Source: Halolactibacillus halophilus (lineage in GTDB: Bacteria > Bacillota > Bacilli > Bacillales > Amphibacillaceae). Taken from it: DNA of 64,000 nucleotides. Below the pieces are notes generated by a model. It saw nothing but the letters and a program-made list of their open reading frames with translations, did not search any database and had not been told where the DNA came from. Made by a program: the position numbers and the translations under genes. The stretch covers positions 18,629 to 82,628 of the forward strand of contig NZ_FOXC01000007.1 of assembly GCF_900115605.1 (NCBI RefSeq). Reading direction: 5' to 3'. Numbering within the stretch: position 1 is the stretch's first letter; each line of letters begins with the position of its first letter. Of the stretch, positions 1 to 8,963 are shown piece by piece.

Positions 1-648
1 ACTCAAGACAGCTTCTCCCTCACCAGCACCGTGGAAGGCACCAGCCATAAATGGATTGTCTTCAACGGGGTTACAAAAAGCAACAAACTTCGCGCAACCA
101 ATACTATCTTGGTCTTTTGTTAATTCGGCTGTTTCTTTAATAACATGACCAAGTTGACCAACAGCATCCATATTAATACCGGTTCTTGTTGTTCCAATTG
201 ATACCGAGCTACAGACACGATTTGTTTCACTTAAAGCGCGTGGAATAGCTTCAAGAAGTGTTTGGTCTGCTTTTGTCATACCTTTATGTACCAAGGCAGA
301 GTAGCCCCCGATAAAATCAACACCGGTCTTTTCTGCTGCTTTATCAAGTACTTTTGCTAGTTCTACGGCTTGGTCAACACTTAAGTCACCTAAGATTTCA
401 GCGATAGGTGTAATCGAAATACGTTTATTCACAATCGGAATCCCGTATTCTTTTTCGACTTGTTCAGCTATAGGCTTTAATTGTCCGGCATAACTCACAA
501 TTTTATCATAGACATTTGCCTTTACTTTTTCAAAATCACTATCTTGGCAGTTTCGTAAACTAATGCCCATTGTAACAGTACGAATATCTAAGCTTTCCAT
601 TTGAACCATGCGGATTGTTTCTTGAATTTCTGAATAATGAATGGCCAT
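1..648 (-). CDS. UPF0210 (PFL / DUF711) family protein, 3' end cut by window edge
   Basis: The frame reads leftward from an ATG at 648, behind a strong GGAGGGG ribosome site, and runs off the left edge after about 216 codons; the full family is about 450 residues. The visible N-terminus ([16 protein letters not shown]) and the later stretches with [10 protein letters not shown] and [13 protein letters not shown] match the UPF0210 family, whose biochemical role is not established. It lies 12 bp downstream of a UPF0237 ACT-domain gene, the conserved partner in Firmicutes, and both follow a glycine riboswitch. That context suggests a job tied to glycine or one-carbon metabolism, which is inference. 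The family assignment is firm. Confidence 0.88.
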   Translation of the reverse strand, partial: MAIHYSEIQETIRMVQMESLDIRTVTMGISLRNCQDSDFEKVKANVYDKIVSYAGQLKPIAEQVEKEYGIPIVNKRISITPIAEILGDLSVDQAVELAKVLDKAAEKTGVDFIGGYSALVHKGMTKADQTLLEAIPRALSETNRVCSSVSIGTTRTGINMDAVGQLGHVIKETAELTKDQDSIGCAKFVAFCNPVEDNPFMAGAFHGAGEGEAVLS

Positions 649-660
649 GTTTTCCCCTCC

Positions 661-933
661 TTAAATTCGGTGCATTGCTTGGAAGACGTCTTCTAATTGC
701 ACACTAATTGTTAAGTTCATTTCTGCTTCAACTTGTTCAAATGCTTCGAGTAAATCTTCTAATAAATCTTTGTTTTTCATTTCGACAATCATCATCATCG
801 TAAAATAGTCTTGAAGGATGGTTTGGCTAATATCGTGAATATTCATCTTGTGTTTCGCTAATACGGTGGTAACTTTTGAAATAATTCCTACTTGGTCTTT
901 TCCTACTACTGTGACTACTGCGCGTTTTTGCAT
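661..933 (-). CDS. UPF0237 ACT-domain protein
   Basis: This is a 90-residue single ACT domain (VVTVVGKDQVGIISKVTTVL, then IHDISQTILQDYFTMMM). ACT domains bind small ligands, usually amino acids, and regulate metabolism; this stand-alone type is the UPF0237 family. A longer frame opens at a GTG at 942, but that GTG lies inside the ribosome site GAGGTG (940-945), so the ATG at 933, six bases further on, is the real start. The gene is first in an operon with the UPF0210 gene and follows a riboswitch plus terminator leader. By family and context it may be a glycine-sensing partner of the UPF0210 protein; no direct evidence is visible. Confidence 0.88.
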   Translation of the reverse strand: MQKRAVVTVVGKDQVGIISKVTTVLAKHKMNIHDISQTILQDYFTMMMIVEMKNKDLLEDLLEAFEQVEAEMNLTISVQLEDVFQAMHRI

Positions 934-965
934 GTCTTTCACCTCGTATTAAATATTTTATGAAT

Positions 966-994
966 AAAAAAAGATTGGAGTCAATCCCCAATCT
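966..994 (-). terminator. Riboswitch-controlled intrinsic terminator
   Basis: Read on the minus strand, AGATTGG and CCAATCT form a 7-bp stem around a nine-base loop, followed by a run of seven T. It lies between the glycine aptamer and the UPF0237 gene. The 5' stem with its flank (TGAGATTG) is exactly complementary to CAATCTCA inside the aptamer, so the two structures can exclude each other. Confidence 0.8.
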
Positions 995-1026
995 CAAAAG
1001 ACAAGAAGCTTATTAGCTTCATTTGT

Positions 1027-1091
1027 CTTCTGTCCTTTTACCTGAGATTGTGAATCCTTCGGTGCCGTCATTAGAGCGGTCTCTCCAGAAG
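1027..1091 (-). promoter_or_regulatory. Glycine riboswitch, single aptamer
   Basis: On the minus strand the leader has the conserved glycine-aptamer signatures in order: CTTCTGGAGAGACC, GCACCGAAGG and CTCAGGTAAAAGGACAGAAG. The closing helix P1 is CTTCTG (1091-1086) with CAGAAG (1032-1027). Only one aptamer is present, not the usual tandem. A second hairpin follows at about 1000-1030 (AGACAA..GAAGC with GCTTC..TTGTCT) and then the terminator at 966-994. It governs the UPF0237-UPF0210 operon. The pairing of CAATCTCA with TGAGATTG suggests that glycine binding frees the terminator, making an OFF switch; that polarity is inference. Confidence 0.88.
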
Positions 1092-1204
1092 TTGCTCCCA
1101 CTATAGTGTCACCCATAATGATCGTTGCGACTTATTTAATTACTAAGCATCGTACCAAGTTTTTCAGAAAAGGTCAACCACTGTTTTAGTCAAAAAAATT
1201 GGAC

Positions 1205-1236
1205 AAGGGCGATGCCACTTGTGACATCGCCCTTTT
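1205..1236. terminator. Strong GC-rich hairpin with no intact gene beside it
   Basis: AAGGGCGATG (1205-1214) pairs with CATCGCCCTT (1225-1234) across a ten-base loop. On the plus strand it is followed by TTTT; on the minus strand a T-run appears six bases after the stem. No intact gene ends here. On the minus strand it lies 136 bp beyond the decayed frame ending at 1373, so it is probably that lost gene's terminator. Confidence 0.55.
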
Positions 1237-1372
1237 AAAGGTAAAAATATTTGTTTTACTACAAACTGCCACGGTAGTTCATTCTAAATGCTTCTAACTT
1301 AAACACATAATCCCTACCTCTATTATGTTCTTACGACTCTTGAGTCGATCCAGTTGAATAAGTATTACGTTA

Positions 1373-1534
1373 TTATTGTTTATCAATTTGCAACCATGAT
1401 AAAATCCATTCAATAATCGTGTCGTTCATCATACCGTCATGATGTGTATCCAAATCATCTAAAATGATGCCTCTTTTACCTTGACTTTTTAAGCCAACAT
1501 TAATCATCTCATAAAAACAACAATCTGTCAATAG
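1373..1534 (-). pseudogene. Decayed gene remnant, possibly the C-terminus of a hydrolase
   Basis: In this otherwise empty stretch the minus strand holds a 53-codon open frame ending in TAA at 1373 and limited upstream by an in-frame TGA at 1535-1537. It reads naturally as protein (GKRGIILDDLDTHHDGMMND, then IIEWILSWLQIDKQ). The pattern, an acidic loop then HHDGMMND then an amphipathic terminal helix, resembles the end of an alpha/beta hydrolase fold, but I do not recognise a specific family. There is no ribosome site and no upstream coding continuation. Nothing else gene-like is visible from 1240 to 1660. Confidence 0.4.
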
Positions 1535-1662
1535 TCACGAGTAGATGGAACGAATTAAATTAAAGAGAGTTTTAACATCGATAGTTTAAGTTGAACATAT
1601 CTAAACTAGTGTCAATCATGAAAAAATGGTATGATTAAAACGATTGTTAGGGGGGATGAGCT

Positions 1663-2406
1663 ATGACAAAACAAATAAAATTAGTAGCATTAGACTTAGA
1701 TGGAACACTGGTAGAACACGGTGGTAAGGTGGTGACACCACGGTTAATTGAAGCGGTCAAAGCAGCAAAAAAGCAGAAAGTTGATGTTGTGATTGCGACA
1801 GGTCGTCACCGCACGACAAGTTTACCTATTGCCGAAACACTCGAGGTCGATCATTTAATTACATTAAACGGGGGAGAGGTCTGGACAACGCGCGGAGAGT
1901 TATTGCTTAGACAATCGATCCAACACGGTGATGTTGAAAAAATTATTAGACAATTTGACCGCTTAAATAGCCATTTCTGGTTAGTAAGTGACCAAGGGGT
2001 GTTTCGACACCAATTACCTGATAATTATTTAGAACATGAGTGGATTAAGTTTGGTTTTGATATTTTAGATGAGCAATTACGTGAGGAAGCGACGCGTTAT
2101 TTTAGTGCGATTGAAACGCTTGAATTAACTAATTCAAGCCCGACAAACATTGAAATTAATAGCCGTGGAACCCATAAACGTCAGGCGATTGAGTGCTTAC
2201 TAGAAGCAAGAGCGCTCGATTTTAGTCAAGTCATGGCCGTGGGTGACAGTATGAATGATATTAAAATGATTGAACATGCTGGTTTTGGTGTCGCTATGGG
2301 TAATGCTCAAGCGGAAGTGAAAGAAAAAGCTGACTTTGTGACGACGCGTTTTGATGAGGACGGGGCAGCGCTTGCGATTGAAAAAATGTTGTCAGGACAT
2401 TTTTAA
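1663..2406 (+). CDS. Cof-type HAD-superfamily phosphatase
   Basis: A 247-residue HAD hydrolase of subfamily IIB (Cof type). Motif I is DLDGTL near residue 10 with the two catalytic aspartates, motif II lies around IATGRH, and motif IV is GDSMNDIKMIEHAGFGVAMGNA near residues 190-210. Such enzymes dephosphorylate sugar phosphates, nucleotides or flavin intermediates in the cytoplasm; the substrate cannot be told from sequence. The start ATG has a GGGGGGATGAG ribosome site. A weak -10 (TATGAT, 1630-1635) is upstream without a clear -35. It is a stand-alone gene; an AT-rich palindrome around 2445-2468 may act as its terminator. Confidence 0.9.
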   Translation: MTKQIKLVALDLDGTLVEHGGKVVTPRLIEAVKAAKKQKVDVVIATGRHRTTSLPIAETLEVDHLITLNGGEVWTTRGELLLRQSIQHGDVEKIIRQFDRLNSHFWLVSDQGVFRHQLPDNYLEHEWIKFGFDILDEQLREEATRYFSAIETLELTNSSPTNIEINSRGTHKRQAIECLLEARALDFSQVMAVGDSMNDIKMIEHAGFGVAMGNAQAEVKEKADFVTTRFDEDGAALAIEKMLSGHF

Positions 2407-2527
2407 TATTATAAGGCTATGAGAAAGTTGATATGAGAAAAAAATGAATTTTTAAAAAATTCATTTGCATCTGGCCTAAATCTGTTATAACTTAGTATAT
2501 GTAACGTTGGGGTTTCATGTGGATAAT

Positions 2528-2556
2528 TTGCGCAAATATCAAAATCCACGTATGAT
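2528..2556 (+). promoter_or_regulatory. Promoter of gnd
   Basis: TTGCGC (2528-2533) and TATGAT (2551-2556) are separated by exactly 17 bp, 35 bp before the gnd start, fitting a sigma-A promoter. Confidence 0.6.
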
Positions 2557-2591
2557 AGAGATAGAATCAACTAGATAAAGGAGCTAAAAAC

Positions 2592-4013
2592 ATGACAAAA
2601 CAACAATTTGGTGTCATTGGTCTTGCGGTAATGGGGAAAAATTTGGCTTTAAACGTAGAAAGCCGAGGATACTCTGTATCTGTCTTTAACCGTACGTACA
2701 AAAAAACAGAAGATTTTATGGCAAACGAAGCCAAAGGAAAAAACTTCTTTGGAGCAGAAACGATTGAAGCATTCGTGGACTCATTAGAGAAACCACGTAA
2801 AATTATGTTGATGGTTAAAGCAGGTCCAGCAACAGATAAAACAATTGAAACACTTCGTCCGTTACTTGATAAAGGTGATATTATTATCGATGGTGGAAAT
2901 ACATTCTTCCAAGACACGATTCGTCGTAACAAAGAATTAGATGAATCAGGTATTCACTTTATCGGTACGGGTGTGTCTGGTGGTGAAGAAGGCGCGCTTA
3001 AAGGCCCATCAATCATGCCAGGTGGTCAAGCAGAAGCATACAAACATGTGGCACCTATCTTAGAAGCAATTTCAGCTAAAGTTGAAGGCGATTCTTGTGT
3101 AACGTATATCGGACCAAACGGCGCCGGGCACTATGTGAAAATGGTGCATAACGGCATTGAATATGGTGATATGCAGCTGATCGCAGAAGCTTATTTCATT
3201 CTAAAAAATGTTCTTGGACTATCAGCAGAAGAATTACACGATGTCTTCAAAGATTGGAACCAAGGCGAATTGGATTCATACTTAATTGAAATTACGACAG
3301 ATATCTTTACGAAAAAAGATGATGAAACAGGAAAACCAATGGTTGATGTCATCTTAGACAAAGCAGGACAAAAGGGAACAGGTAAATGGACAAGTCAAAG
3401 TGCGCTAGATTTAGGGGTACCACTTCCTGTGATAACAGAATCTGTTTTTGCTCGGTTTATTTCAGCACTTAAAGATGAACGAGTGAAAGCAAGTAAGATT
3501 CTTTCAGGTCCTTCAGCAGAATCTCTCCCATATGAAGGGGATAAAGAAGAATTAATAGAGGCGATTCGTCAAGCGCTTTATATGAGTAAAATCACCTCAT
3601 ATGCTCAAGGGTTTGCCCAAATGCGTACAGCATCTGAAGAGTATGATTGGAATTTGGATTACGGTGAAATTGCGATGATTTGGCGCGGGGGTTGTATTAT
3701 TCGTGCGCAGTTCTTACAAAAAATCAAAGAAGCCTTTGATCATGACAAAGCACTCGCGAACCTTATGTTAGATGATTATTTTAAAGACATTGTTGAGAAG
3801 TATCAATCATCATTACGTAAAGTGTTAGCCATTGCCATGGAGCGTGGTATTCCAGTACCTGGTTTCGCCGGAGCGTTGGCTTATTATGATAGCTACCGTA
3901 CTGAAACGTTGCCAGCTAACCTTATTCAAGCACAACGTGATTACTTCGGTGCTCACACATATGAGCGCGTTGATAAAGATGGAGTCTTTCATACGGAATG
4001 GTTAGATAAATAA
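2592..4013 (+). CDS. gnd: 6-phosphogluconate dehydrogenase, decarboxylating
   Basis: A 473-residue enzyme of full family length. It oxidises and decarboxylates 6-phosphogluconate to ribulose 5-phosphate with NADP+ (or NAD+) in the oxidative pentose phosphate pathway. The N-terminal Rossmann fold has [12 protein letters not shown], followed by the substrate motif GVSGGEEGA near residue 128 and the catalytic lysine and asparagine in [15 protein letters not shown]. The ribosome site AAAGGAGC is well placed and a TTGCGC-17-TATGAT promoter lies just upstream. It converges on zwf, so the first and third enzymes of the pathway sit side by side but are transcribed separately. Confidence 0.97.
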   Translation: MTKQQFGVIGLAVMGKNLALNVESRGYSVSVFNRTYKKTEDFMANEAKGKNFFGAETIEAFVDSLEKPRKIMLMVKAGPATDKTIETLRPLLDKGDIIIDGGNTFFQDTIRRNKELDESGIHFIGTGVSGGEEGALKGPSIMPGGQAEAYKHVAPILEAISAKVEGDSCVTYIGPNGAGHYVKMVHNGIEYGDMQLIAEAYFILKNVLGLSAEELHDVFKDWNQGELDSYLIEITTDIFTKKDDETGKPMVDVILDKAGQKGTGKWTSQSALDLGVPLPVITESVFARFISALKDERVKASKILSGPSAESLPYEGDKEELIEAIRQALYMSKITSYAQGFAQMRTASEEYDWNLDYGEIAMIWRGGCIIRAQFLQKIKEAFDHDKALANLMLDDYFKDIVEKYQSSLRKVLAIAMERGIPVPGFAGALAYYDSYRTETLPANLIQAQRDYFGAHTYERVDKDGVFHTEWLDK

Positions 4014-4054
4014 AAGTACTCACCGTTGTTAAAGACGTGTGAAGCTGAAAATAT

Positions 4055-4098
4055 AAAAAAGTCGCTGACAGGTGTTTAAATACCTACCAGCGACTTTT
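4055..4098 (+). terminator. Terminator of gnd
   Basis: AAAGTCGCTG and CAGCGACTTT form a 10-bp stem that ends in TTTT, 42 bp after the gnd stop codon. Confidence 0.8.
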
Positions 4099-4160
4099 CG
4101 TGTTGGATTAATAATTTGGTAATTAAGGAAGTTTAAAATTACTAACGCTAGTAAATACCT

Positions 4161-4197
4161 AAAACAAAAAGCAGGCCATTGGTCTGCTTTTTGTTTT
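4161..4197. terminator. Bidirectional terminator between gnd and zwf
   Basis: AAAACAAAAAGCAG pairs with CTGCTTTTTGTTTT around GCCATTGGT. Both strands give a T-run, so it can end zwf (minus) and back up the gnd terminator (plus). Confidence 0.85.
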
Positions 4198-4209
4198 AAG
4201 GCATACAAC

Positions 4210-5703
4210 TTATGATTGCTCACCATCGCGAGAACATGTTTCCCACCAGTGGAAACCATCTTTATTTAACAATTGTTTGGACACGTCTGGACCATTCGTG
4301 CCAGAGGCGTAATTAGGGAAATCAGCTTTTGTTTTTTCCCAGCGATCAGTAATCGTATCGACGAATTTCCAAGAAAGAGCGACTTCATCAGCGTGAACAA
4401 AACTTGTTGAATCGCCATTTAAGCAATCATTAATTAATAGCTCATAAGCTTCTGGTACTTCAACATTTTCTGAACTCTTATCATAATGCATCGTAATCGG
4501 TTTACTTGTCATACCGTAATCTGTTTTCTTTGCATTTAAGTGCATCGTAATCCCTTCATCGGGCGCCACATGAATGACTAAGAGGTTGGGATTGATGGTT
4601 CCTTCATTATCCTTATACAAGTTCAGTGGCAAGTCTTTAAATTGTACCACAATTTTTGTGCATTTTTCTTTCAGTCGTTTCCCTGTTCTGACATAGAAAG
4701 GTACACCAGCCCAGCGGAAGTTATCAATCATAAATTTACCCGCAACAAATGTTTCAGTATTAGAGTCAGCTTCAACACCATTACTTTCGCGGTAGGCATT
4801 GACTTCTTGGTCATTGACGATTCCTTTATCATATTGTCCTCGAACGAAATAGTCATCAACGTGCTGTTCACTTAATGGACGAAGGCTACGCAATACTTTG
4901 ACTTTTTCATAACGGATATCATCTGGATGAATTTTTGCGGGTGGTTCCATCGCAACAAGTGATACCATCTGTAGGAGGTGATTTTGAATCATGTCACGCA
5001 GAGCTCCAGATTCATCATAATAGCGTCCACGTTCTTCTACTCCTAATACTTCACTTGAAGTAATTTGGACGTTTGCAATATACTGGTTATTCCAAAGCGG
5101 TTCAAACATCGCGTTTGCAAATCGGACGATTTCAATGTTTTGGACCATTTGCTTACCTAGGTAGTGGTCAATACGATAAATTTGGTCTTCATCAAATGCT
5201 TGACCGATTTGGTCATTGAGTGCTTGTGCAGTCTCATAGTTGTGTCCAAATGGTTTTTCAATTACGAGGCGTGACCACCCTTTGTTGTCGGTAAGGCCTT
5301 GAGATTTTAAATTTGCGGCAATGGGTCCAAAGAAGTTTGGTGCCATAGCCATATAAAATAAACGATTTTCACCTGCTTGATGTTTGTGATCAAGTTCTGT
5401 AATAAAGTTATCGAGTTTTTGATATTCTGATAAATGTTGAGCATCAAACGGATTATAATGGAAATGCGAGGCGAAATCATCATGATCGATGGAATCGTCT
5501 TGATACTCTTTAATTGATGCTTTAATATTGTTTCTAAAATCTTCTTGCGTTAATGGCCTTCTAGCTACCCCTACAACCGCAAAATGATCGGATAATTTTT
5601 TATTACGATATAAACGGTACAAAGCAGGGTACAATTTACGATTAGCTAAATCCCCAGTTGCTCCAAAAATTACAATAATAGCTCTTGGTGTGTCTTGTGT
5701 CAT
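4210..5703 (-). CDS. zwf: Glucose-6-phosphate 1-dehydrogenase
   Basis: A 497-residue enzyme of typical length. It oxidises glucose 6-phosphate to 6-phosphogluconolactone, making NADPH, and is the entry step of the pentose phosphate pathway. The coenzyme fingerprint is IFGATGDLANRKLYP near residue 12, the substrate-site signature is RIDHYLGK near residue 178, and DEGITMHLNAK marks the C-terminal domain. The start ATG follows an AGAGGTAG ribosome site. It is convergent with gnd and shares a bidirectional terminator with it. No separate lactonase gene is seen here. Confidence 0.97.
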   Translation of the reverse strand: MTQDTPRAIIVIFGATGDLANRKLYPALYRLYRNKKLSDHFAVVGVARRPLTQEDFRNNIKASIKEYQDDSIDHDDFASHFHYNPFDAQHLSEYQKLDNFITELDHKHQAGENRLFYMAMAPNFFGPIAANLKSQGLTDNKGWSRLVIEKPFGHNYETAQALNDQIGQAFDEDQIYRIDHYLGKQMVQNIEIVRFANAMFEPLWNNQYIANVQITSSEVLGVEERGRYYDESGALRDMIQNHLLQMVSLVAMEPPAKIHPDDIRYEKVKVLRSLRPLSEQHVDDYFVRGQYDKGIVNDQEVNAYRESNGVEADSNTETFVAGKFMIDNFRWAGVPFYVRTGKRLKEKCTKIVVQFKDLPLNLYKDNEGTINPNLLVIHVAPDEGITMHLNAKKTDYGMTSKPITMHYDKSSENVEVPEAYELLINDCLNGDSTSFVHADEVALSWKFVDTITDRWEKTKADFPNYASGTNGPDVSKQLLNKDGFHWWETCSRDGEQS

Positions 5704-5918
5704 TGGCTTTAACTACCTCTCTTTTATAGAATAAATGTTTAAATGTCGTATGTAGTCCTTCTCTATATTTAACATACCACTTTCAAGCCTTTAGATAAAC
5801 CATTTTACATTTCTCTCTGTTTAAAGTTATAATTTTAAAGATGGTTATGTTCTATCTTATCATGTATTCAGAAAATAACAAATAATTTTACAATTATTCT
5901 TTATAAGGGGAGAAATTT

Positions 5919-6683
5919 ATGACAATGTATAGCGGTTACTTAATAGATCTTGATGGGACGGTTTATAACGGTACGGAAAAAATACCAGCAGCAGTAGAGT
6001 TTGTGAAAGTATTAAACGAGAAGAAGATCCCGTATCTATTCTTAACCAATAACTCCACAAAACATCCACGTGATGTAGCGGAAAAGCTGCGAGCAATGGA
6101 TATTGCGGCAACTGAAAATCAAGTATTAACAACAAGTATGGCAACTGCAAAGTATGTTAGTGAGCAACATCCAGGAGCGAAAGTATATCCAATTGGTGAA
6201 GAAGGTTTAATCATGGCTTTAGAAGCAGAAGGTCTCGTGTTAACGGATGATGATCCCGATTATGTCGTCATGGGTCTTGATCGCGAGATTACTTATGAGA
6301 AGTTATCGATTGGTGCTCTTTCGATTCGAAATGGTGCTAAGTTTATCGCAACTAATGGAGACATTAAGTTGCCAAGTGAACGCGGATTTTTACCGGGTGC
6401 AGGATCAGTTATTTCCGTGTTATCTGTTACAACAGAAGTTGAACCAAAATTCATTGGAAAACCTGAGCCGATAATGGTTGAACAAGCACTTGAGGTCTTA
6501 GGCACGGATAAGGCTGAAACGTTAATGATAGGGGATAATTATTACACGGATATTTTAGCTGGTATTAATGCAGGGGTTGATTCACTCCTGGTATTTACTG
6601 GGGTGACAAAGTTGGCGGATTTACAAGCGATTGATAAGCAACCAACGTATACGATTCAATCATTAGCGGATTGGAAATTTTAA
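5919..6683 (+). CDS. NagD/AraL-type HAD phosphatase (YutF-like)
   Basis: A 254-residue HAD hydrolase of subfamily IIA. DLDGTVYNG at residue 10 carries the nucleophile aspartate, TNNSTK near residue 44 is motif II, and GDNYYTDILAGINAGVDS near residue 205 is motif IV. Family members hydrolyse small phosphate esters and often clear overflow sugar phosphates or 4-nitrophenyl phosphate. The closest familiar match is Bacillus YutF. It starts at ATG 5919 behind GGGGAGAAA and is followed 28 bp later by a PC4-like gene, possibly in the same transcript. The true substrate is unknown. Confidence 0.9.
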   Translation: MTMYSGYLIDLDGTVYNGTEKIPAAVEFVKVLNEKKIPYLFLTNNSTKHPRDVAEKLRAMDIAATENQVLTTSMATAKYVSEQHPGAKVYPIGEEGLIMALEAEGLVLTDDDPDYVVMGLDREITYEKLSIGALSIRNGAKFIATNGDIKLPSERGFLPGAGSVISVLSVTTEVEPKFIGKPEPIMVEQALEVLGTDKAETLMIGDNYYTDILAGINAGVDSLLVFTGVTKLADLQAIDKQPTYTIQSLADWKF

Positions 6684-6711
6684 GTTTTTTTGAGAGGAGA
6701 GAGGACATTAG

Positions 6712-6927
6712 ATGGCAATTTCATATGAGATTATTAAACATTTAGCGGTATTATCCGAAAATGCATCAGGTTGGAAAAAAGAACTCAATCTTGTATCATG
6801 GAATAATCGTGAACCAAAGTATGATTTACGCGATTGGTCAGATAATCATGACAAGATGGGGAAAGGTTTGACGTTATCAAAAGAAGAGGTTGAAGAACTG
6901 AAACGGGCTTTAGAATTAATAGAATAG
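6712..6927 (+). CDS. YdbC-like PC4-fold ssDNA-binding protein
   Basis: A 71-residue protein with the PC4 (transcriptional coactivator p15) pattern: EIIKHLAVLSENASGWKKEL, then NLVSWNNREPKYDLRDW, then an acidic C-terminal helix. The Lactococcus homologue YdbC binds single-stranded DNA as a dimer; a role in DNA handling or transcription here is family-based inference. The ribosome site GAGAGGAGAG is strong. It sits 28 bp after the HAD gene. Length and all landmarks fit the family. Confidence 0.85.
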   Translation: MAISYEIIKHLAVLSENASGWKKELNLVSWNNREPKYDLRDWSDNHDKMGKGLTLSKEEVEELKRALELIE

Positions 6928-6954
6928 ATATTAGAATTTATCTAAACATTATGC

Positions 6955-6982
6955 TTGAAATTTTTAAAATAGGGTATAGAAT
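6955..6982 (+). promoter_or_regulatory. Promoter of the EIIA gene
   Basis: TTGAAA (6955-6960) and TAGAAT (6977-6982) are 16 bp apart, 35 bp before the EIIA start at 7017. Confidence 0.5.
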
Positions 6983-7016
6983 CATATAAGTGTATAAAAC
7001 AAGGAGGACAAAGTAT

Positions 7017-7502
7017 ATGTTTAAAAAATTATTCGGTAAAGAAGAAAAAATTGACCATGAAGTACTCGTATCACCTATGACTGGAGAAGTGGTGGATGTA
7101 ACAGAAGTACCCGATCCAACTTTCTCTGAAAAAATGATGGGTGACGGTATTGCTTTTAAGCCGACAGATGGTGAGGTAGTTGCGCCTATTGGTGGCGAAA
7201 TCGTGAACTTATTCCCAACAAAACACGCGATTGGTATTAAATCTAAAGCGGGTGTCGAGTATCTTATTCACATCGGTTTAGATACAGTTATGTTAGATGG
7301 TGAAGGGTTTACCGCACACGTAAGTCAAGGAGATAAAGTGAATGTTGGCGATAAATTGATTACGGTTGACTTAGACTTTGTAGCAGAAAAGGCAAAGACG
7401 ATTACACCGCTTGTGATTACAAGTGATGTCGGTTCGATTGAAAAAGATATTAATAAATCAGTGGTAAAAGGTGAAACAGAAGTTTTAACAGTTCACCTAT
7501 AA
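7017..7502 (+). CDS. PTS glucose-family EIIA component (Crr / YpqE-like)
   Basis: A 161-residue stand-alone EIIA domain of the glucose family. It would accept phosphate from HPr on the histidine of YLIHIGLDTVMLDG (near residue 83) and pass it to an EIIB domain; a second histidine lies in FPTKHAIGIKSK. A longer frame opens at GTG 6990, but the ribosome site AAGGAGG (7001-7007) lies inside it, so ATG 7017 is the start. No EIIBC gene is adjacent, so it probably serves an EIIBC elsewhere, as YpqE can in Bacillus. It has its own promoter and terminator. Confidence 0.92.
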   Translation: MFKKLFGKEEKIDHEVLVSPMTGEVVDVTEVPDPTFSEKMMGDGIAFKPTDGEVVAPIGGEIVNLFPTKHAIGIKSKAGVEYLIHIGLDTVMLDGEGFTAHVSQGDKVNVGDKLITVDLDFVAEKAKTITPLVITSDVGSIEKDINKSVVKGETEVLTVHL

Positions 7503-7524
7503 GCTATGTGATAAATGAACCTGT

Positions 7525-7558
7525 AAAAAGCGAAGACATTTGGTTGTCTTCGCTTTTT
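7525..7558. terminator. Bidirectional terminator between the EIIA and mreB-like genes
   Basis: AAAAAGCGAAGACA pairs with TGTCTTCGCTTTTT around TTTGGT, with T-runs on both strands, between two convergent genes. Confidence 0.88.
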
Positions 7559-7574
7559 AATGTTGTCAAGTCCG

Positions 7575-8633
7575 TTAGGACCCGATTACTTTTTCCGTCG
7601 CAACATCTAGTGTTTCACTGTCAACATTATCGATTGATGGACGATCACGATGGCTATCGCTGATCGTCATTAATGTCCCTTTAGCAACCGCAAGGAGCGG
7701 TTCATCTGCAATATGGATTGGGACATGTAATTCTTGTTCAAGCCAAGGGGCGATGCCTTTTAGTAAAGCGCCACCCCCGACAAGGGTAATGCCATAATCG
7801 ACAATGTCACCACTTAGTTCAGGTGGTGATGATTCTAATGTTTGATGAATCATTAACACTATCTGATTAAGTGTGTCGACTAAAGCTGATTGTATCTCAG
7901 TCGATGTTAAAGTGACGGACTGCGGTAGACCAGTAAGGAGGTCACGTCCTCTGACGTTTAATGTCTCCTCCATATGTGCGCCTGGTGCGTAACCAATGGT
8001 TTGTTTAATCATTTCAGCGGTTTGTTCACCAATCATAATATTGTACTTATTTTTGACGTGTTGAATAATTTCCTTATCTAAATCATCCCCTGCGGTCCTT
8101 AGTGAACGACTAGTGACAACACCCCCGTAAGAAATAATTGCTACTTCTGTTGTCCCACCGCCAATATCAACGATGGTACTGCTTATTGGTGCTGTAATAG
8201 GTAGACCGGCGCCAATCGCCGCCGCTACAGGTTCTTCGATTAATTGTACCGCTTTAACCCCGAATGAATGCATAGCATTTTCAATTGCCCGTTTTTCTAC
8301 CGCTGTACTGCCAGACGGGACGCATATCGTCACCCGCGGTTTTCTAAAGCGTTGATTCAAGTTTTGTTGTACTTTGGATAGGACGAGTTTTAGCATTTGA
8401 CTCGTTAAATCAAAATCAGCAATCACACCTTCTTGGAGTGGTCGAATAGTATCAATATGGGCCGGTGTTTTTCCGACCATTACTTTAGCAACCTGTCCTG
8501 TTGCGGTGATTTTATTTGTTTGTCGATTAACAGAAATCACGGTTGGTTCATTATAAATCATGCCTTTATTTTTATGATAGACTAAGGTGTTGGCGGTACC
8601 TAAGTCAATGCCTAACTGAATTGGTTGAAACAT
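7575..8633 (-). CDS. MreB/Mbl/MreBH family actin-like protein
   Basis: A 352-residue bacterial actin. The phosphate-binding segments are LGIDLGTANTLVY at the start and VDIGGGTTEVAII near residue 160; the adenosine motif is GITLVGGGALLKG near residue 285. MreB-type filaments at the membrane guide cell wall synthesis enzymes. It stands alone, not next to mreCD or the spoIIID-mbl cluster, so it is more likely the Mbl or MreBH paralogue than the main MreB. The C-terminal tail after KGTLMTI is about 25 residues long, polar and acidic, slightly longer than usual. The start ATG 8633 has an AAAGGGGC ribosome site. Confidence 0.9.
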   Translation of the reverse strand: MFQPIQLGIDLGTANTLVYHKNKGMIYNEPTVISVNRQTNKITATGQVAKVMVGKTPAHIDTIRPLQEGVIADFDLTSQMLKLVLSKVQQNLNQRFRKPRVTICVPSGSTAVEKRAIENAMHSFGVKAVQLIEEPVAAAIGAGLPITAPISSTIVDIGGGTTEVAIISYGGVVTSRSLRTAGDDLDKEIIQHVKNKYNIMIGEQTAEMIKQTIGYAPGAHMEETLNVRGRDLLTGLPQSVTLTSTEIQSALVDTLNQIVLMIHQTLESSPPELSGDIVDYGITLVGGGALLKGIAPWLEQELHVPIHIADEPLLAVAKGTLMTISDSHRDRPSIDNVDSETLDVATEKVIGS

Positions 8634-8791
8634 ATATAAGCCCCTTTGTCATAAATTAATCCGTCTACATTCTTTTGTCTAGCATCGATGAATATAGACA
8701 ATCTCATACTTTAATCTTCTGCAGTCTAGCATAATGTTTGCTTTATGAACAAACGTCATTAGACCTAAATCAGGAAAGATACAACTACCGG

Positions 8792-8820
8792 TTCACGAAA
8801 GATTAAAAATCTATTATAAT
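8792..8820 (+). promoter_or_regulatory. Likely promoter of plsC
   Basis: TTCACG (8792-8797) and a perfect TATAAT (8815-8820) are 17 bp apart in the 330-bp gap between the divergent mreB-like and plsC genes. Apart from promoters I see nothing else in 8634-8963. Confidence 0.5.
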
Positions 8821-8963
8821 AAATAAGGATTAAGTCTATTTTTTACATGTAACGCTAGGTATTCTATCAGGTGCATAACAAATAGCTAACAATCAAACAA
8901 CAATCATATTACGGTATGTCACAGCGAAGTGACATAAATTAGCCCTATCGAAGGAGAAGACAG

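Noticed and set aside
2567..2932. Minus-strand 121-codon frame opposite gnd
   Set aside because: It is the antisense shadow of the strongly conserved gnd coding sequence.
4029..4259. Minus-strand 76-codon frame between gnd and zwf
   Set aside because: It spans two terminators and the end of zwf, and has no ribosome site.
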